Shown: positions 1 through 9,083, counted from the first letter of the stretch. The stretch: 64,000 bases of DNA from Arenibacter aquaticus (GCF_003957295.1 NZ_RQPJ01000003.1:565135-629134); one strand, 5' to 3'. The notes: generated from the sequence alone by a model not told the origin. Program-made: numbers and translations.

Positions 1-1392
1 ACGGTCCGTGGTGGCAAAGGACTAACAACCGAAGCAGGTATTAAAGTGCCCTTTATTGCCAATTGGCCCGGCCAAATAAAGGCTGGTAGCCACAGTGATG
101 AGTTTGTTGATGCGATAGATTTTCTACCCACCATTATGGAAGCGGCCGAGACCCCGCTCCCCAAAGATTTTCATACTGATGGGGAGAGTTTCCTAGCTGT
201 CCTTAAAGAACAGCCATCCAAAAGGCGCGATTGGGTTTATATGAGCTATGACCCTAAACCTGGTTGGGACAAAGATCAGTTTGCCCCTTCCGAATTTGTA
301 CTGAACGATAATTTTAAACTATACGGGGATGGCAGGTTCTACAATATTAAAAATGATGTATTGGAAAAGGACACACTTGCTAACGCAAAAATTAGTCAAG
401 AAGCCAAAACGATTAAAGAGCGATTTGAGATGATTTTGGATTCCCTAAAAAAGTATCCATCCTATGGTTGGATAGAACGTTTGGATCCCGCCTTTGATTC
501 CCTGGTATCAAAACATGCGAGAATAGAATTGGTGGCCGAAGGCTTTAACTGGTCAGAAGGTCCGGTCTGGCAACCCTATGGACAAAAAATTCTCTTCTCG
601 GATGTCCCCGAAAATAAAATCTATCAATGGAACAACTTGGACGGGTTAAGCCTATATATGGCTCCCTCCGGCTATACAGGCCGCATTACAGGCTATAAGG
701 AAAAAGGATCCAATGGGCTAATACTTGACCCTAAAGGAAAACTAGTCCTTTGCCAGGTTGGAGATCGGGCAATAAGTAAACTTACCAGCTTAAAGGATTC
801 TATTAACCCCAATTTTGAGCCTATTATCACCCATTACAAGGGAAAAAGATTTAATTCCCCAAATGATTTGGTTTATGACAGCCATGGCAACCTTTATTTC
901 ACAGATCCCTCCTTTGGTCTTGGTGATAAAAAAAGCGACATCGGATTTAATGGCGTCTTCTTCTTTGGAAAGAATGGAAAACTTAAACTCCTGGACGATA
1001 GCATAAAAGCTCCGAACGGTATAGCCGTATCCAACGACAACAAAATACTGTACGTAGCGGACTCCGACACTCAGTTTCCCAAAATACTGGCCTATGACCT
1101 TGTAGGTGATGGAAAAGTAGACAATAAACGAGTGTTTTTTGACGCTACTGAACTCAGAAGCAATAGTATCAGCAAGCAGTCTCCCGATGGTATGAAAATA
1201 GATAAACACGGTAACATATTCTTGGCTGGCCCCGACGGAGTATTGGTTATCTCTCCCACAGGAAAACACTTGGGAACCATCAGAACCGATAAAAAAACGG
1301 GTAACTGTGCTTTCAGTGATGACAATCGATATCTTTTTATCACCGCCGATGATTATCTACTACGTGTTAACCTAAACCCATATTCCAAATAA
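1..1392 (+). CDS. Sulfatase fused to SMP-30/gluconolactonase-like domain (5' end missing)
   Basis: The reading frame is open from base 1, so the gene begins before the window. The first visible residues (GGKG...EAG..VPFIANWPG) are the C-terminal sulfatase signature that follows the alkaline-phosphatase-like core, and the sulfatase C-terminal subdomain runs to about base 500. From there (RIELVAEGFNWSEGPVW) the protein is a six-bladed SMP-30/gluconolactonase/LRE propeller. It shows the family hallmarks FNSPNDLVYD, YFTDPSFG, APNGIAVS and SPDGMKIDKHGN, which carry the usual metal-binding Asn and Asp residues. Family knowledge: such propellers hydrolyse sugar lactones. The catalytic Cys/Ser region of the sulfatase lies upstream and cannot be judged. 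The next sulfatase starts 7 bases downstream, so the two are probably co-transcribed. I infer a role in desulfating a sugar and opening an aldonolactone, which suits the galactonate operon that follows. Confidence 0.85.
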   Translation, partial: TVRGGKGLTTEAGIKVPFIANWPGQIKAGSHSDEFVDAIDFLPTIMEAAETPLPKDFHTDGESFLAVLKEQPSKRRDWVYMSYDPKPGWDKDQFAPSEFVLNDNFKLYGDGRFYNIKNDVLEKDTLANAKISQEAKTIKERFEMILDSLKKYPSYGWIERLDPAFDSLVSKHARIELVAEGFNWSEGPVWQPYGQKILFSDVPENKIYQWNNLDGLSLYMAPSGYTGRITGYKEKGSNGLILDPKGKLVLCQVGDRAISKLTSLKDSINPNFEPIITHYKGKRFNSPNDLVYDSHGNLYFTDPSFGLGDKKSDIGFNGVFFFGKNGKLKLLDDSIKAPNGIAVSNDNKILYVADSDTQFPKILAYDLVGDGKVDNKRVFFDATELRSNSISKQSPDGMKIDKHGNIFLAGPDGVLVISPTGKHLGTIRTDKKTGNCAFSDDNRYLFITADDYLLRVNLNPYSK

Positions 1393-1399
1393 AATCAAT

Positions 1400-2911
1400 A
1401 TGTATAAATACATTAAACGTTGTTTCCCATTTGTTACGGCCTTGTTCATCATTTCTTGCGCTTCTAAAAAGGAAAATAAAAACCCCCAAGTAGAGACCCC
1501 AAACATCGTATTCATCATAGCCGATGATATGGCCTGGGACGATAGCGGTGCCTATGGACACCCAAATATAAAAACCCCCAATATAGACCAACTGGCCAAG
1601 GATGGGATGCGATTTGACAATGCCTTCCTAACCGCCAGTTCCTGCAGCCCCAGTAGGACCAGTATAATAACTGGACTTTACCCGCATAACACCGACGCAG
1701 AACAACTGCACTGGCCGTTGCCTGCAAATAAGAAAACCTTTGTGGAAGAATTGAAAGCTTCGGGCTATTGGACGGCACAGGCAGGAAAATGGCATTTGGG
1801 CGAGGCCATAAAAGATCGATTTGATCTTGTCATGGATGTCGGAACCCATGGGTTTCAACTATCGCCAACAGGAGAAAAAACCAAACAAATAGGGGACGGC
1901 AGTGGATGTGAAAATTGGGTGCCAGTTTTACAACAAAGGCCCCAAGACCAACCCTTCTTTCTCTGGTTTGCTGCAGTAGACCCCCACCGCCCGTATTCAG
2001 AAGGAATTATAGACACCCCCCATGAACAAAAGGATGTAATTCTCCCCCCCTACTTTCCGGATACCGAAGAAGTAAGGGAAGATTTTGTACACTACTACAA
2101 CGAAATTACCCGCTTGGACAACTACGTTGGCAAGGTTATAGCGGAATTGGACCGACAAGGGGTTACAGATAATACCCTTATACTTTTAATTAGTGACAAC
2201 GGCAGGCCGTTCCCACGGGATAAGACAACGCTCTACGATGGGGGAATTAAAACCCCGTGGGTCGTAAAATGGCCCAAGGTAGTACAGGCTGGTTCTAGCT
2301 GCCAAAACTTGGTTAGCTCAATTGATATTGCACCAACGTTTTTAAAGCTGGCCGGATTGGAAGTATCCCCAACCTATGAGGGAGTAGATTTTTCTCCTTT
2401 ACTGACACAGCCAGAAAAAACGTCCAGGGAAATGATCTATGCCGAGGACCACTGGCACGATTATGAGGATTACGCAAGGGCTATCCGTACCAAAAAGTAT
2501 AAATACATTAAAAATTTCTATACCGATCTGCCCAATACACCGTCAGCCGATGCTTTTGTTGGCGGCACTTTCCAGTCCATGATAAAATTAAAGGAAAAGA
2601 ATCAACTATCAGAAGCCCAGATGGCCTGCTTTACATTACCGCGTTCGGCAGAGGAATTATATGATGTAGTAAACGACCCTTTTGAGCTCACAAACCTAGC
2701 GGGCAATCCTCTATATAAAAATGAACTTAATACATTGCGCTCAAAAATGAAAAACATCCGTAAAATAACCAAAGACAGTCTACCTGCGTTTAGAACCCCG
2801 GACGAATTTGACCGTGAAACCGGAAAATCCAATGCTTTTAGAAAACGGCCGCGCCCTTCAAAAATTGAAATGAAGAAAATCATCCTGGAAATGAATAAAA
2901 AAAACAAATAA
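1400..2911 (+). CDS. Lipoprotein sulfatase (formylglycine type, S1 family)
   Basis: A 503-residue sulfatase with an N-terminal hydrophobic segment ending in a lipobox-like IISC (Cys20), so probably anchored to a membrane. The metal site starts at NIVFIIADDMAWDD (about residues 35-48). The formylglycine motif is CSPSR at residues 82-86, so the active Cys would be converted by a sulfatase-maturating enzyme. Further family features are GKWHLGE, a DPHRPY segment, ISDNGRPFPRDK and a C-terminal region with TPWVVKWP. It starts 7 bases after the preceding sulfatase-lactonase gene, implying an operon. The substrate cannot be read from the sequence. The downstream D-galactonate genes make a sulfated galactose derivative an attractive guess, but only a guess. 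Confidence 0.93.
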   Translation: MYKYIKRCFPFVTALFIISCASKKENKNPQVETPNIVFIIADDMAWDDSGAYGHPNIKTPNIDQLAKDGMRFDNAFLTASSCSPSRTSIITGLYPHNTDAEQLHWPLPANKKTFVEELKASGYWTAQAGKWHLGEAIKDRFDLVMDVGTHGFQLSPTGEKTKQIGDGSGCENWVPVLQQRPQDQPFFLWFAAVDPHRPYSEGIIDTPHEQKDVILPPYFPDTEEVREDFVHYYNEITRLDNYVGKVIAELDRQGVTDNTLILLISDNGRPFPRDKTTLYDGGIKTPWVVKWPKVVQAGSSCQNLVSSIDIAPTFLKLAGLEVSPTYEGVDFSPLLTQPEKTSREMIYAEDHWHDYEDYARAIRTKKYKYIKNFYTDLPNTPSADAFVGGTFQSMIKLKEKNQLSEAQMACFTLPRSAEELYDVVNDPFELTNLAGNPLYKNELNTLRSKMKNIRKITKDSLPAFRTPDEFDRETGKSNAFRKRPRPSKIEMKKIILEMNKKNK

Positions 2912-3264
2912 GAAATAATAATCCTAACCGCTCTGTAGGTATTGAACAGAATTTATATTTTGAGATTGAAATGTTAGCTAAACCGAAGAAAGAACATAAA
3001 AAAAACTCGTCCTCTCCAATGGCCGGGATCCTCTTTGCAACTTAAAAATTAATTAATGTCTCACAGGGTATAAATGGTTTTCGTAAGTTAGGTTTAGGAT
3101 TCAAAAATATTCTATGATTAATTTCTATGTTGTGACGTTAAATAACAATCACTCTTCTGCTTGTATTACTCTATAGAATTACAGCCTTAGAGCCGAAAAC
3201 TTGTGGATAAAATAGATTATATCACCTTTTAATCTGCAGGATATTGATTTAGAAGGAGAACTTT
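2912..3264. other. Intergenic region with no gene found
   Basis: About 350 bases between the second sulfatase and the promoter of the GntR operon. I see no convincing open frame, RNA gene or strong terminator hairpin. It separates the sulfatase pair from the galactonate operon transcriptionally. Confidence 0.5.
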
Positions 3265-3296
3265 TTTGTCCATACTATAATTAATCATTAAATTTG
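3265..3296 (+). promoter_or_regulatory. Bacteroidota-type promoter of the GntR/galactonate operon
   Basis: A TTTG box at 3265-3268 and TAAATTTG at 3289-3296 match the Bacteroidota -33/-7 consensus TTTG...TAnnTTTG, with a 20-base spacer. The GntR start codon lies 50 bases downstream. Seen directly in sequence; activity not tested. Confidence 0.7.
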
Positions 3297-3300
3297 TATG

Positions 3301-3311
3301 ATGTCGTACAT
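3301..3311. promoter_or_regulatory. Candidate GntR (FadR-subfamily) operator ATGT-CGT-ACAT
   Basis: A perfect inverted repeat with 4-base arms (ATGT/ACAT) and a 3-base centre, located 4 bases after the -7 box, where a bound repressor would block initiation. FadR-subfamily GntR regulators are known to favour GTnnnAC cores (t.GTa.tAC.a). The regulator itself is the first gene of the operon, so autoregulation is likely. The same ATGTnnnACAT pattern occurs near 47539 and 54506. Confidence 0.5.
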
Positions 3312-3346
3312 TTTAGATTAAATTTAATTAATAAACCCACCTAAAA

Positions 3347-4075
3347 ATGTTTACACCAGTAGGACCACGTAAAACTCTAACACAACAGGTAGAATTTGAA
3401 TTAACAGAAGCAATTAGAGCAGGAAAATATTTACCCGGAAACAAAATCCCAACTGAAAGTGATCTTTGCGATATGTTTAATGTCAGCCGAACTGCCGTAC
3501 GAGAGGCTGTTAAAAAGATGAGCGCAAAGGGTATCGTAGAAGTAAAAAGAGGGAGTGGTGTTTACGTTTCGGAGATGAGTATTAAGAATGCCTCTGAAAT
3601 TTTAAACATCTTTTTTGAGCTATCTACTGATGAAGATGTAATTCTACAAACAATTAACGCAAGATTAATTATTGAACCCGCCATAGCAGCACAGGCAGCA
3701 AAATATCGCAACGACTTGGATGTAGAGCTACTAAGGAATAACATGACCGCGATGCGCAATTGTGATTTAAATGATAAAAAAAGAGAGACAGAATTAGATA
3801 ATGATTTTCATAGGACACTCCTTTCCATTGCTAACAATCAAGTTTTGGACTTGCTGTTAAGTCCTATTTTCAATTTAATGCCAAAATTTAAAAGAATAGT
3901 CTATGCGAAACCCACTGATGGCAACACCCTAAAAGACAAGGAAATAATGTTAGAACATCATGAGAATATACTACAGGCAATTATTGGTCAAAATTCGGAA
4001 AAAGCCTCAGAAGCTATGAGGGACCATATTATTGAAACACAGACCAACTACTCTAAAACCATACAAAAGAAGTGA
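3347..4075 (+). CDS. GntR-family (FadR/FCD subfamily) transcriptional regulator
   Basis: A 242-residue regulator. Residues about 10-75 form the GntR winged helix: KTLTQQVEFELTEAIRAGKY, then LPTESDLCDMFNVSRTAVREAVKKMSAKGIVEVKRGSGVYVSE in substance. The C-terminal two thirds is an all-helical FCD ligand domain (RLIIEPAIAAQAAKY, then FHRTLLSIANN and EHHENILQAI), whose Asp/His residues bind a metal and a sugar acid. Regulators of this type typically respond to aldonates, uronates or 2-keto-3-deoxy acids. It is the first gene of a five-gene catabolic operon and overlaps the kinase by 4 bases (GTGA), so it almost certainly controls that operon, probably as a repressor released by galactonate or its 2-keto-3-deoxy derivative. 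The inducer is inferred. Confidence 0.9.
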   Translation: MFTPVGPRKTLTQQVEFELTEAIRAGKYLPGNKIPTESDLCDMFNVSRTAVREAVKKMSAKGIVEVKRGSGVYVSEMSIKNASEILNIFFELSTDEDVILQTINARLIIEPAIAAQAAKYRNDLDVELLRNNMTAMRNCDLNDKKRETELDNDFHRTLLSIANNQVLDLLLSPIFNLMPKFKRIVYAKPTDGNTLKDKEIMLEHHENILQAIIGQNSEKASEAMRDHIIETQTNYSKTIQKK

Positions 4076-5079
4076 GTTTTATTACGTTTGGGGAAACCAT
4101 GCTTCGGTTGACTCCTGGCAATCATGCCACAAAAATTAGTTCATCGCGACTTTATCAAGCTAGTTTTGCAGGATCAGAATCAAATGTAGCCAGTTCATTG
4201 GGTGTGCTTGGCAATCAGGTCGACCACATTACTAAACTTCCCATAAATCAATTAGGGGACGCGGCCATAGCTTCGTTACGATCGTACGGCATCTCCACAA
4301 AATTTATAACCAGAGGAGGAAAAAGAATTGGCACGTATTTCATAGAAGTTGGCACATCGATTCGCCCCTCAAGTGTTATTTATGACCGGTCCAATTCTTC
4401 TATTAGCGAAATTGGGACTAACGAGTTCAACTGGAATGAAATTTTAAAAAATAAAAAATGGATCTTTCTTTCCGGTATCACCCCCGTTCTCTCCGAGCAA
4501 TGTTCAGAAGAAACATTAAAAGCCGCAAAAGTAGCCAAACATATGGGAGTAAAGGTAGCCTTTGATATGAATTATCGTAGGTCACTTTGGAACGACCCTG
4601 CTGATGCCCGCAAAATTTTTGATCAAATTTTAGAATATTCAGATCTATTATTTGGTAATGCAGGTGTATTAAAAGATGTTTATAACTTAACAACCATAGG
4701 TGGTTCGTCAATGGACCAAACAATAGAAGCAACTACGAAAGCAGCTGAAAAATTCGGAATAAAACAATTAGCTTTTACGGCTAGAGAACATATTTCAGCA
4801 AGTCAAAATAAAGTCTCTGCTATTTTTCTATCCGACTCAAAATATACTATTTCAGAAACTATAGACGTCTCAATTTCTGATCGTTTCGGAACGGGTGATG
4901 CATTTGCTGCGGCTACTTTACATGCCATAAATCAAGGTTGGGACAACAAAAAAATAGTTGATTTTGCAACAGCAGCGTTTGCATTAAAACATACAATTAA
5001 AGGAGATCAGCACACTAGTTGCGAAAAAGAAATTCTTTCAATAATGGAAGGTAAAATTGGAGGTCACGTATTAAGATGA
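4072..5079 (+). CDS. kdgK: PfkB-family sugar kinase, probable 2-keto-3-deoxy-gluconate/galactonate kinase
   Basis: A 335-residue ribokinase/PfkB-fold protein starting with GTG that overlaps the GntR stop. The N-terminus (FGETMLRLTP) and the FAGSESNVASSLGVLG segment are typical of 2-keto-3-deoxygluconate kinases. The C-terminal signature DRFGTGDAFAAA carries the catalytic Asp of the family. In the DeLey-Doudoroff route it would phosphorylate 2-keto-3-deoxy-galactonate at C6 before aldol cleavage. It sits between the regulator and the aldolase and overlaps the aldolase start by 4 bases (ATGA), consistent with translational coupling. The E. coli galactonate kinase DgoK belongs to a different family, so a KdgK-like enzyme fills the step here. 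Substrate preference between the gluconate and galactonate forms is inferred from the adjacent dehydratase. Confidence 0.85.
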   Translation: MSFITFGETMLRLTPGNHATKISSSRLYQASFAGSESNVASSLGVLGNQVDHITKLPINQLGDAAIASLRSYGISTKFITRGGKRIGTYFIEVGTSIRPSSVIYDRSNSSISEIGTNEFNWNEILKNKKWIFLSGITPVLSEQCSEETLKAAKVAKHMGVKVAFDMNYRRSLWNDPADARKIFDQILEYSDLLFGNAGVLKDVYNLTTIGGSSMDQTIEATTKAAEKFGIKQLAFTAREHISASQNKVSAIFLSDSKYTISETIDVSISDRFGTGDAFAAATLHAINQGWDNKKIVDFATAAFALKHTIKGDQHTSCEKEILSIMEGKIGGHVLR

Positions 5080-5711
5080 AAAAAGAAGATATAGTTAAAA
5101 AAATCAAGAAAGAAAAAATTGTAGCAATTGTTCGGTTAAAGGAACAATTAGAAGTCCCTACCTTACTAAAAAGCTTAATTAGCGGAGGACTAAAAGTACT
5201 TGAAATCACTTCAAATACACCTGGTTTTTGTGATGAAATCACTAGTGCCAGAAGCCTCTATTCTGATAGAGACATCTTAATTGGGGCTGGTACTGTAACG
5301 AACGCTTCCATTGCTAAAAATGCAATCCAGGCGGGGGCACAATTCCTCGTTACGCCAAATACCAATATAGATGTAATTCAAATTGCCCATAAGAACAATA
5401 TTCCTGTCTTAATGGGAGCTGCAACACCCACAGAAGTTTGTGTTGCCGTAGAAAACGGTGCTGATATTATTAAATTATTTCCAGCTGGAAACCTTGGTAT
5501 TGATTACTTCAAATCCATCAAAGCTCCCTTGGACAAGGTAAACTTTTTCGTTGTTGGAGGTATAAACTTACTCAATATAGAAGATTGGTTGGAGGCAGGT
5601 GCAACAGGTGTTGGCCTAGGAAGTATTTTGACACAATCCAACAATGGTAGTAATGCTTTGGAAAATATAAAAAGTACGGCGAATAAATTCATTCAAATAA
5701 CATCGAAATAA
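5076..5711 (+). CDS. dgoA: 2-dehydro-3-deoxy-6-phosphogluconate/galactonate aldolase
   Basis: A 211-residue single-domain class I aldolase of the KDPG/KHG family. EITSNTPG near residue 48 holds the catalytic Glu region, IGAGTVTN and FLVTPNTN are core strands, and IIKLFPAGN carries the Schiff-base Lys. GLGS near the C-terminus is the phosphate-binding loop. It cleaves 2-keto-3-deoxy-6-phospho sugar acids to pyruvate and D-glyceraldehyde 3-phosphate. The family includes Eda (gluconate form) and DgoA (galactonate form). The neighbouring galactonate dehydratase is the reason I favour the latter. The start overlaps the kinase stop and the dehydratase begins 2 bases after its own stop. Confidence 0.88.
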   Translation: MKKEDIVKKIKKEKIVAIVRLKEQLEVPTLLKSLISGGLKVLEITSNTPGFCDEITSARSLYSDRDILIGAGTVTNASIAKNAIQAGAQFLVTPNTNIDVIQIAHKNNIPVLMGAATPTEVCVAVENGADIIKLFPAGNLGIDYFKSIKAPLDKVNFFVVGGINLLNIEDWLEAGATGVGLGSILTQSNNGSNALENIKSTANKFIQITSK

Positions 5712-5713
5712 AT

Positions 5714-6871
5714 ATGGACCAACTTAAAATTGAAAAAATAGAATTGTTTAAAGTTCCACCAAGATGGCTTTTTATTAAAATCACCACCAAATGTGGTATC
5801 ATAGGCTGGGGTGAGCCTGTGGTTGAAGGAAAAGCAGATACAGTGGCTGCTTGTATAAAAGAGCTAGAGCCATATTTAATTGGACGTACCGCAAACAATA
5901 TTGAAGATATTTGGCAAATTCTTTATAGAGGCGGTTTCTATAGAGGAGGGCCTATTTTGATGAGTGCCATATCGGGAATTGATCAAGCTTTATGGGATAT
6001 TAAAGGTAAGTTCTTAAATGTGCCTGTTTATGAACTGTTGGGTGGGGCAGTACGACATAAAATGAAAATGTATTGTTGGATTGGTGGAGACAATCCAGAT
6101 GTTGTTTTGGAACAAGCCCATGCCAAAGTGATGCAAGGTTATAAAGCAGTTAAGATGAATGCTACAGGTGCAATGGATTGGGTATCATCATTAAAGGATA
6201 TAAAAAAAGTAGCAAATAACATCAAATTGTTAAGGGAGGAATTTGGACACGATTTGGATATTGGATTGGATTTCCACGGAAGAGTACATAAGCCAATGGT
6301 TAAACGACTTATAGATGAACTTGAACCGTATGAGCCAATGTTCATAGAAGAACCGGTACTAAGTGAAAATAATGACACATTGAAACATATTTATTCATAC
6401 ACAAGTATTCCAATAGCAACAGGAGAGCGAATGTTCTCTAGATGGGATTTTAAGGGTATTCTTAATCATGGAGTTGTTGACATTATTCAACCAGATCTTA
6501 GTCATGCGGGTGGAATTTCCGAGGTAAGAAGAATTGCTACAATGGCAGAAGCATATGACATTGCTATAGCACCACATTGTCCCTTAGGACCTATATCACT
6601 TGCTTCTGCCTTACAACTTGATTTTGTATCATCAAATGCCGTCATACAAGAAAGTAGCTTAGGGATACATTACAATAAAGGATATGATATTTTGGACTAT
6701 GTATTAAATCCAGAAGCTTTGGAAGTAGAAAATGGATATATCAAATTGTTTGAAAAACCAGGTCTCGGAATCGAGATTAACGAAGAAAAATTGAAAGAAG
6801 GCCAAAAAATTGGACATAATTGGGCTAATCCAATTTGGAGAAACCAAGATGGCAATTTTGCTGAATGGTAA
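5714..6871 (+). CDS. dgoD: D-galactonate dehydratase
   Basis: A 385-residue enolase-superfamily protein (mandelate racemase/muconate lactonising group). It resembles E. coli DgoD along its whole length as I remember that sequence: a PPRW..KI start, VGWGEPV-like and FYRGGPILMSAI blocks, IDQALWDIKGK, GLDFHGRV (metal Asp and catalytic His), MFIEEPV (metal Glu), ATGERMFSR (metal Glu), QPDLSHAGGI, APHCPLGP (catalytic His) and a C-terminal WRNQDG..AEW. It dehydrates D-galactonate to 2-keto-3-deoxy-D-galactonate in the cytoplasm. Kinase and aldolase for the next two steps are immediately upstream, and a GntP-type permease follows after 44 bases. This is the gene that best fixes the substrate of the operon. 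Confidence 0.93.
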   Translation: MDQLKIEKIELFKVPPRWLFIKITTKCGIIGWGEPVVEGKADTVAACIKELEPYLIGRTANNIEDIWQILYRGGFYRGGPILMSAISGIDQALWDIKGKFLNVPVYELLGGAVRHKMKMYCWIGGDNPDVVLEQAHAKVMQGYKAVKMNATGAMDWVSSLKDIKKVANNIKLLREEFGHDLDIGLDFHGRVHKPMVKRLIDELEPYEPMFIEEPVLSENNDTLKHIYSYTSIPIATGERMFSRWDFKGILNHGVVDIIQPDLSHAGGISEVRRIATMAEAYDIAIAPHCPLGPISLASALQLDFVSSNAVIQESSLGIHYNKGYDILDYVLNPEALEVENGYIKLFEKPGLGIEINEEKLKEGQKIGHNWANPIWRNQDGNFAEW

Positions 6872-6915
6872 TAAATACTTGAGAAACTCCAACAACCAAC
6901 CAAACCACAAAAAAC

Positions 6916-8238
6916 ATGACTTATATAATTGCATTAATAGTTTCATTGACCTTTTTAGTAATAGGTATTGTGAAATTCAAAATTCACCCTTTTTTTGTAC
7001 TACTACTTGCCTCAATTGGTTATGGATTTATTACCGGAATGGGAGCGGAACTAATTGTAGATTCAATAAACTCTGGTTTTGGAAGCATTTTAGGCAAGAT
7101 TGGGTTAATAATCCTATTTGGTGTAACCATAGGTACCATTCTGGAGAAATCAGGTGGAGCCATGGTAATTGCCACAAGAATATTGAATTTAATTGGTGAA
7201 AAGTCCATTCATTTAGCTATGATGATTACTGGCTATGTATTATCAGTACCAATTTTCGCCGATAGCGCACTCTTGATGATGAATCCTTTGAATAAAGTAT
7301 TATCCAAGAAAGCCGGAATTTCCTACGCTGGCACAACGGCTGCATTAGCAATGGGATTGACAGCAGCTCACGTAATGGTTCCGCCAACACCTGGTCCCAT
7401 AGCTGCGGCTGGTATTTTAGGAGCTAGTTTAGGAGATGTTATTTTATGGGGTCTCGTTGTAAGTAGCCTTTCATTGATACCATGCTATATATATGCAAAA
7501 AAGGTAGCCTCAAAAATTGAAATTCCTATCATCATTGAACCAATTGCAAACCCAGAAAAGGAACCTGCTTTATGGAAATCATTGCTCGCCATTGTAGTTC
7601 CGTTGGTGTTAATACTACTGAAGTCAGTAATGGATTATCCCGAATTGGATTTTCAGCAATCAATTTTTAAAAGCTGTATTTCATTTTTAGGAACACCGGT
7701 CATATCATTGCTCATAGGTGTCATCCTATCACTAGTACTTCCAGAAAAATTGGATGACAAAATTTTTTCAGCCACTGGATGGGTAGGTGATTCATTAAAA
7801 GTAGCGGCCCCAATTATATTAATTACTGGAGCCGGAGGAATCTTTGGCAAAATGCTTCAAAACTCAGGTATAGCGGATATTATTACCGAGGGCTTTACAG
7901 GGCTGGAGATAGGTCTATTTTTTCCGTTTTTCTTAGCGGCCTGCTTAAAGACCACACAAGGTTCTTCTACGGTTGCCTTGGTAACCACCGCTTCAATTGT
8001 TGCACCACTTATGCCAGCTTTGGGGTTGAACGAACCATTTTTACAAGCAATGACAGTATTGGCGATTGGTGCCGGCTCCTCAGTAGCTTCCCATGTTAAC
8101 GATAGTTTCTTTTGGGTTCTAACACAATTAACAGGGATGAATGTAAAACAAGGCTATCAGATACAGACTGCTGGCACTCTAATTTTTGGCTCAACCGCAA
8201 TGACAATCATTTATATCATTACCAAGTTGATTAACTAA
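6916..8238 (+). CDS. GntP-family aldonate permease
   Basis: A 440-residue, very hydrophobic protein with about 12 predicted membrane segments and no signal peptide. Features typical of the GntP family include the HPFFVLL start, IILFGVTIGTILEKSGGA, VPIFADSALLMM, GLTAAHVMVPPTPGP and a late TTQGSSTVALVTTASI plus ASHVNDSFFW segment. GntP proteins import gluconate and related aldonates by proton symport. As the last gene of the galactonate operon it is most simply a D-galactonate importer. It would bring in the acid made in the periplasm, for example by the lactonase domain encoded upstream. Substrate assignment is from context. Confidence 0.9.
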   Translation: MTYIIALIVSLTFLVIGIVKFKIHPFFVLLLASIGYGFITGMGAELIVDSINSGFGSILGKIGLIILFGVTIGTILEKSGGAMVIATRILNLIGEKSIHLAMMITGYVLSVPIFADSALLMMNPLNKVLSKKAGISYAGTTAALAMGLTAAHVMVPPTPGPIAAAGILGASLGDVILWGLVVSSLSLIPCYIYAKKVASKIEIPIIIEPIANPEKEPALWKSLLAIVVPLVLILLKSVMDYPELDFQQSIFKSCISFLGTPVISLLIGVILSLVLPEKLDDKIFSATGWVGDSLKVAAPIILITGAGGIFGKMLQNSGIADIITEGFTGLEIGLFFPFFLAACLKTTQGSSTVALVTTASIVAPLMPALGLNEPFLQAMTVLAIGAGSSVASHVNDSFFWVLTQLTGMNVKQGYQIQTAGTLIFGSTAMTIIYIITKLIN

Positions 8239-8508
8239 TCATGAACAATAATACCACGACAATAGTTTCGGGTAATATTCCGTTAAGAAGTGATAAGTAA
8301 ATTTACAATAAAGTGAATTGGGAATTTACAGGAGTAGCGACATTTTTGCTCAATATCCCTATTTCAATGATATGAACTGAAGCTATCTTTTTAATGTCTT
8401 GGCGAAGAATTAAGTGTAAAACCTGTAGCTCTTCTGAATAATAATTTTCATTGAACTTTAAATATATGTGATGCAACAAAGGCACTTATTTATCAATTTT
8501 GACCTAAT
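8239..8508. other. Intergenic region, no supported gene
   Basis: Directly after the permease there is a possible 20-codon frame starting MNNNTTTIVSG and ending before base 8305. It could be the stub of a truncated gene, but nothing identifies it. The rest holds no supported coding sequence. Confidence 0.3.
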
Positions 8509-8664
8509 TTTCACCAGAAGGATCACCTGAACTATTTTGTCAATAGGAGAACCAACGCATCGGCAGAATCATTTAACGAAAAGATCAAGGCATTCAGGGC
8601 ACAGTTTAGAGGTGTGAAAAATGTAGAGTTCTTCCTTTACCGATTAATCACAATTTTTGCATAA
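8509..8664 (+). pseudogene. C-terminal stump of an ISL3-like transposase
   Basis: Translation of this stretch gives NFHQKDHLNYFVNRRTNASA, then ESFN.KIKAFRAQFRGVKNV, then EFFLYRL and a stop at 8662-8664. This is the very conserved end of the DDE transposases of the ISL3/ISAon1 group common in Bacteroidota. An in-frame stop lies just upstream and the rest of the gene is absent, so only about 50 codons survive. It marks an old insertion next to the galactonate operon. Family recognition is from memory of the conserved ASAESFN..IKAFRAQFRG block. Confidence 0.75.
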
Positions 8665-8726
8665 ACACAACAATTGGTCATGATCCCTAAAGTTCTTTCA
8701 AGTTACTACAATTTCAGTGAACAACT

Positions 8727-8951
8727 GCACACCGAATTGCACACCGAATTAGGTGTACACATATGATATCAAATGATATCAAAAAAAATTCATAAAAACA
8801 AAAAAAACACTGAAAATCAATTGATTAACAGTGTTTTGCCACCACATGAAAAGTGGTTCGTCGGGATGACAGACTTAACTATCAAACATCAAAGCACTGT
8901 ATATCGGTGTTTCAAGAGATTTCCTCATAAAATGCACACCTAATTGTACAC
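8727..8951. repeat. Vestigial integrase-site sequences: short repeats and a dyad
   Basis: GCACACCGAATT is repeated in tandem at 8727-8738 and 8739-8750, and a near-copy GCACACCTAATT lies at 8934-8945. Between them, 8760-8780 reads CATATGATATCAAATGATAT plus C. Its first 20 bases occur in inverted orientation at 44192-44212, directly upstream of the tyrosine integrase gene. The segment 8850-8864 contains GTCGGGATGACAG, which looks like the 3' end of a tRNA on the - strand, but this is too short to be sure. The cluster has the look of the promoter/arm-site side of a lost integrase gene. No open reading frame lies between the transposase stump and the aldehyde dehydrogenase. Confidence 0.45.
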
Positions 8952-9083
8952 TCAAAACTGAATAAGAACTCTAAAGGTAATATTTACTATTCTTTAGTAT
9001 CATAAAGGTACAAATAATTCCAATTCGGAATAATTCGACAACAAAAATTTTAAATCGAATACTATTTTCATTCATACAACTGG

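Noticed and set aside
790-1269. A 159-codon open frame on the - strand inside the sulfatase-lactonase gene
   Set aside because: It is antisense to clear SMP-30 motifs, has no recognisable domain and no start context; it is a shadow frame.
8303-8485. A 60-codon - strand frame (MPLLHHIYLKF...) between the permease and the transposase stump
   Set aside because: No family resemblance, no supporting neighbour, and the region looks like scar DNA. Not reported as a gene.
8850-8864. GTCGGGATGACAG as a tRNA-Pro 3' end
   Set aside because: Only about 13 bases match and there is no T-loop; too short for a tRNA or att call on its own. Mentioned only as part of the repeat cluster.
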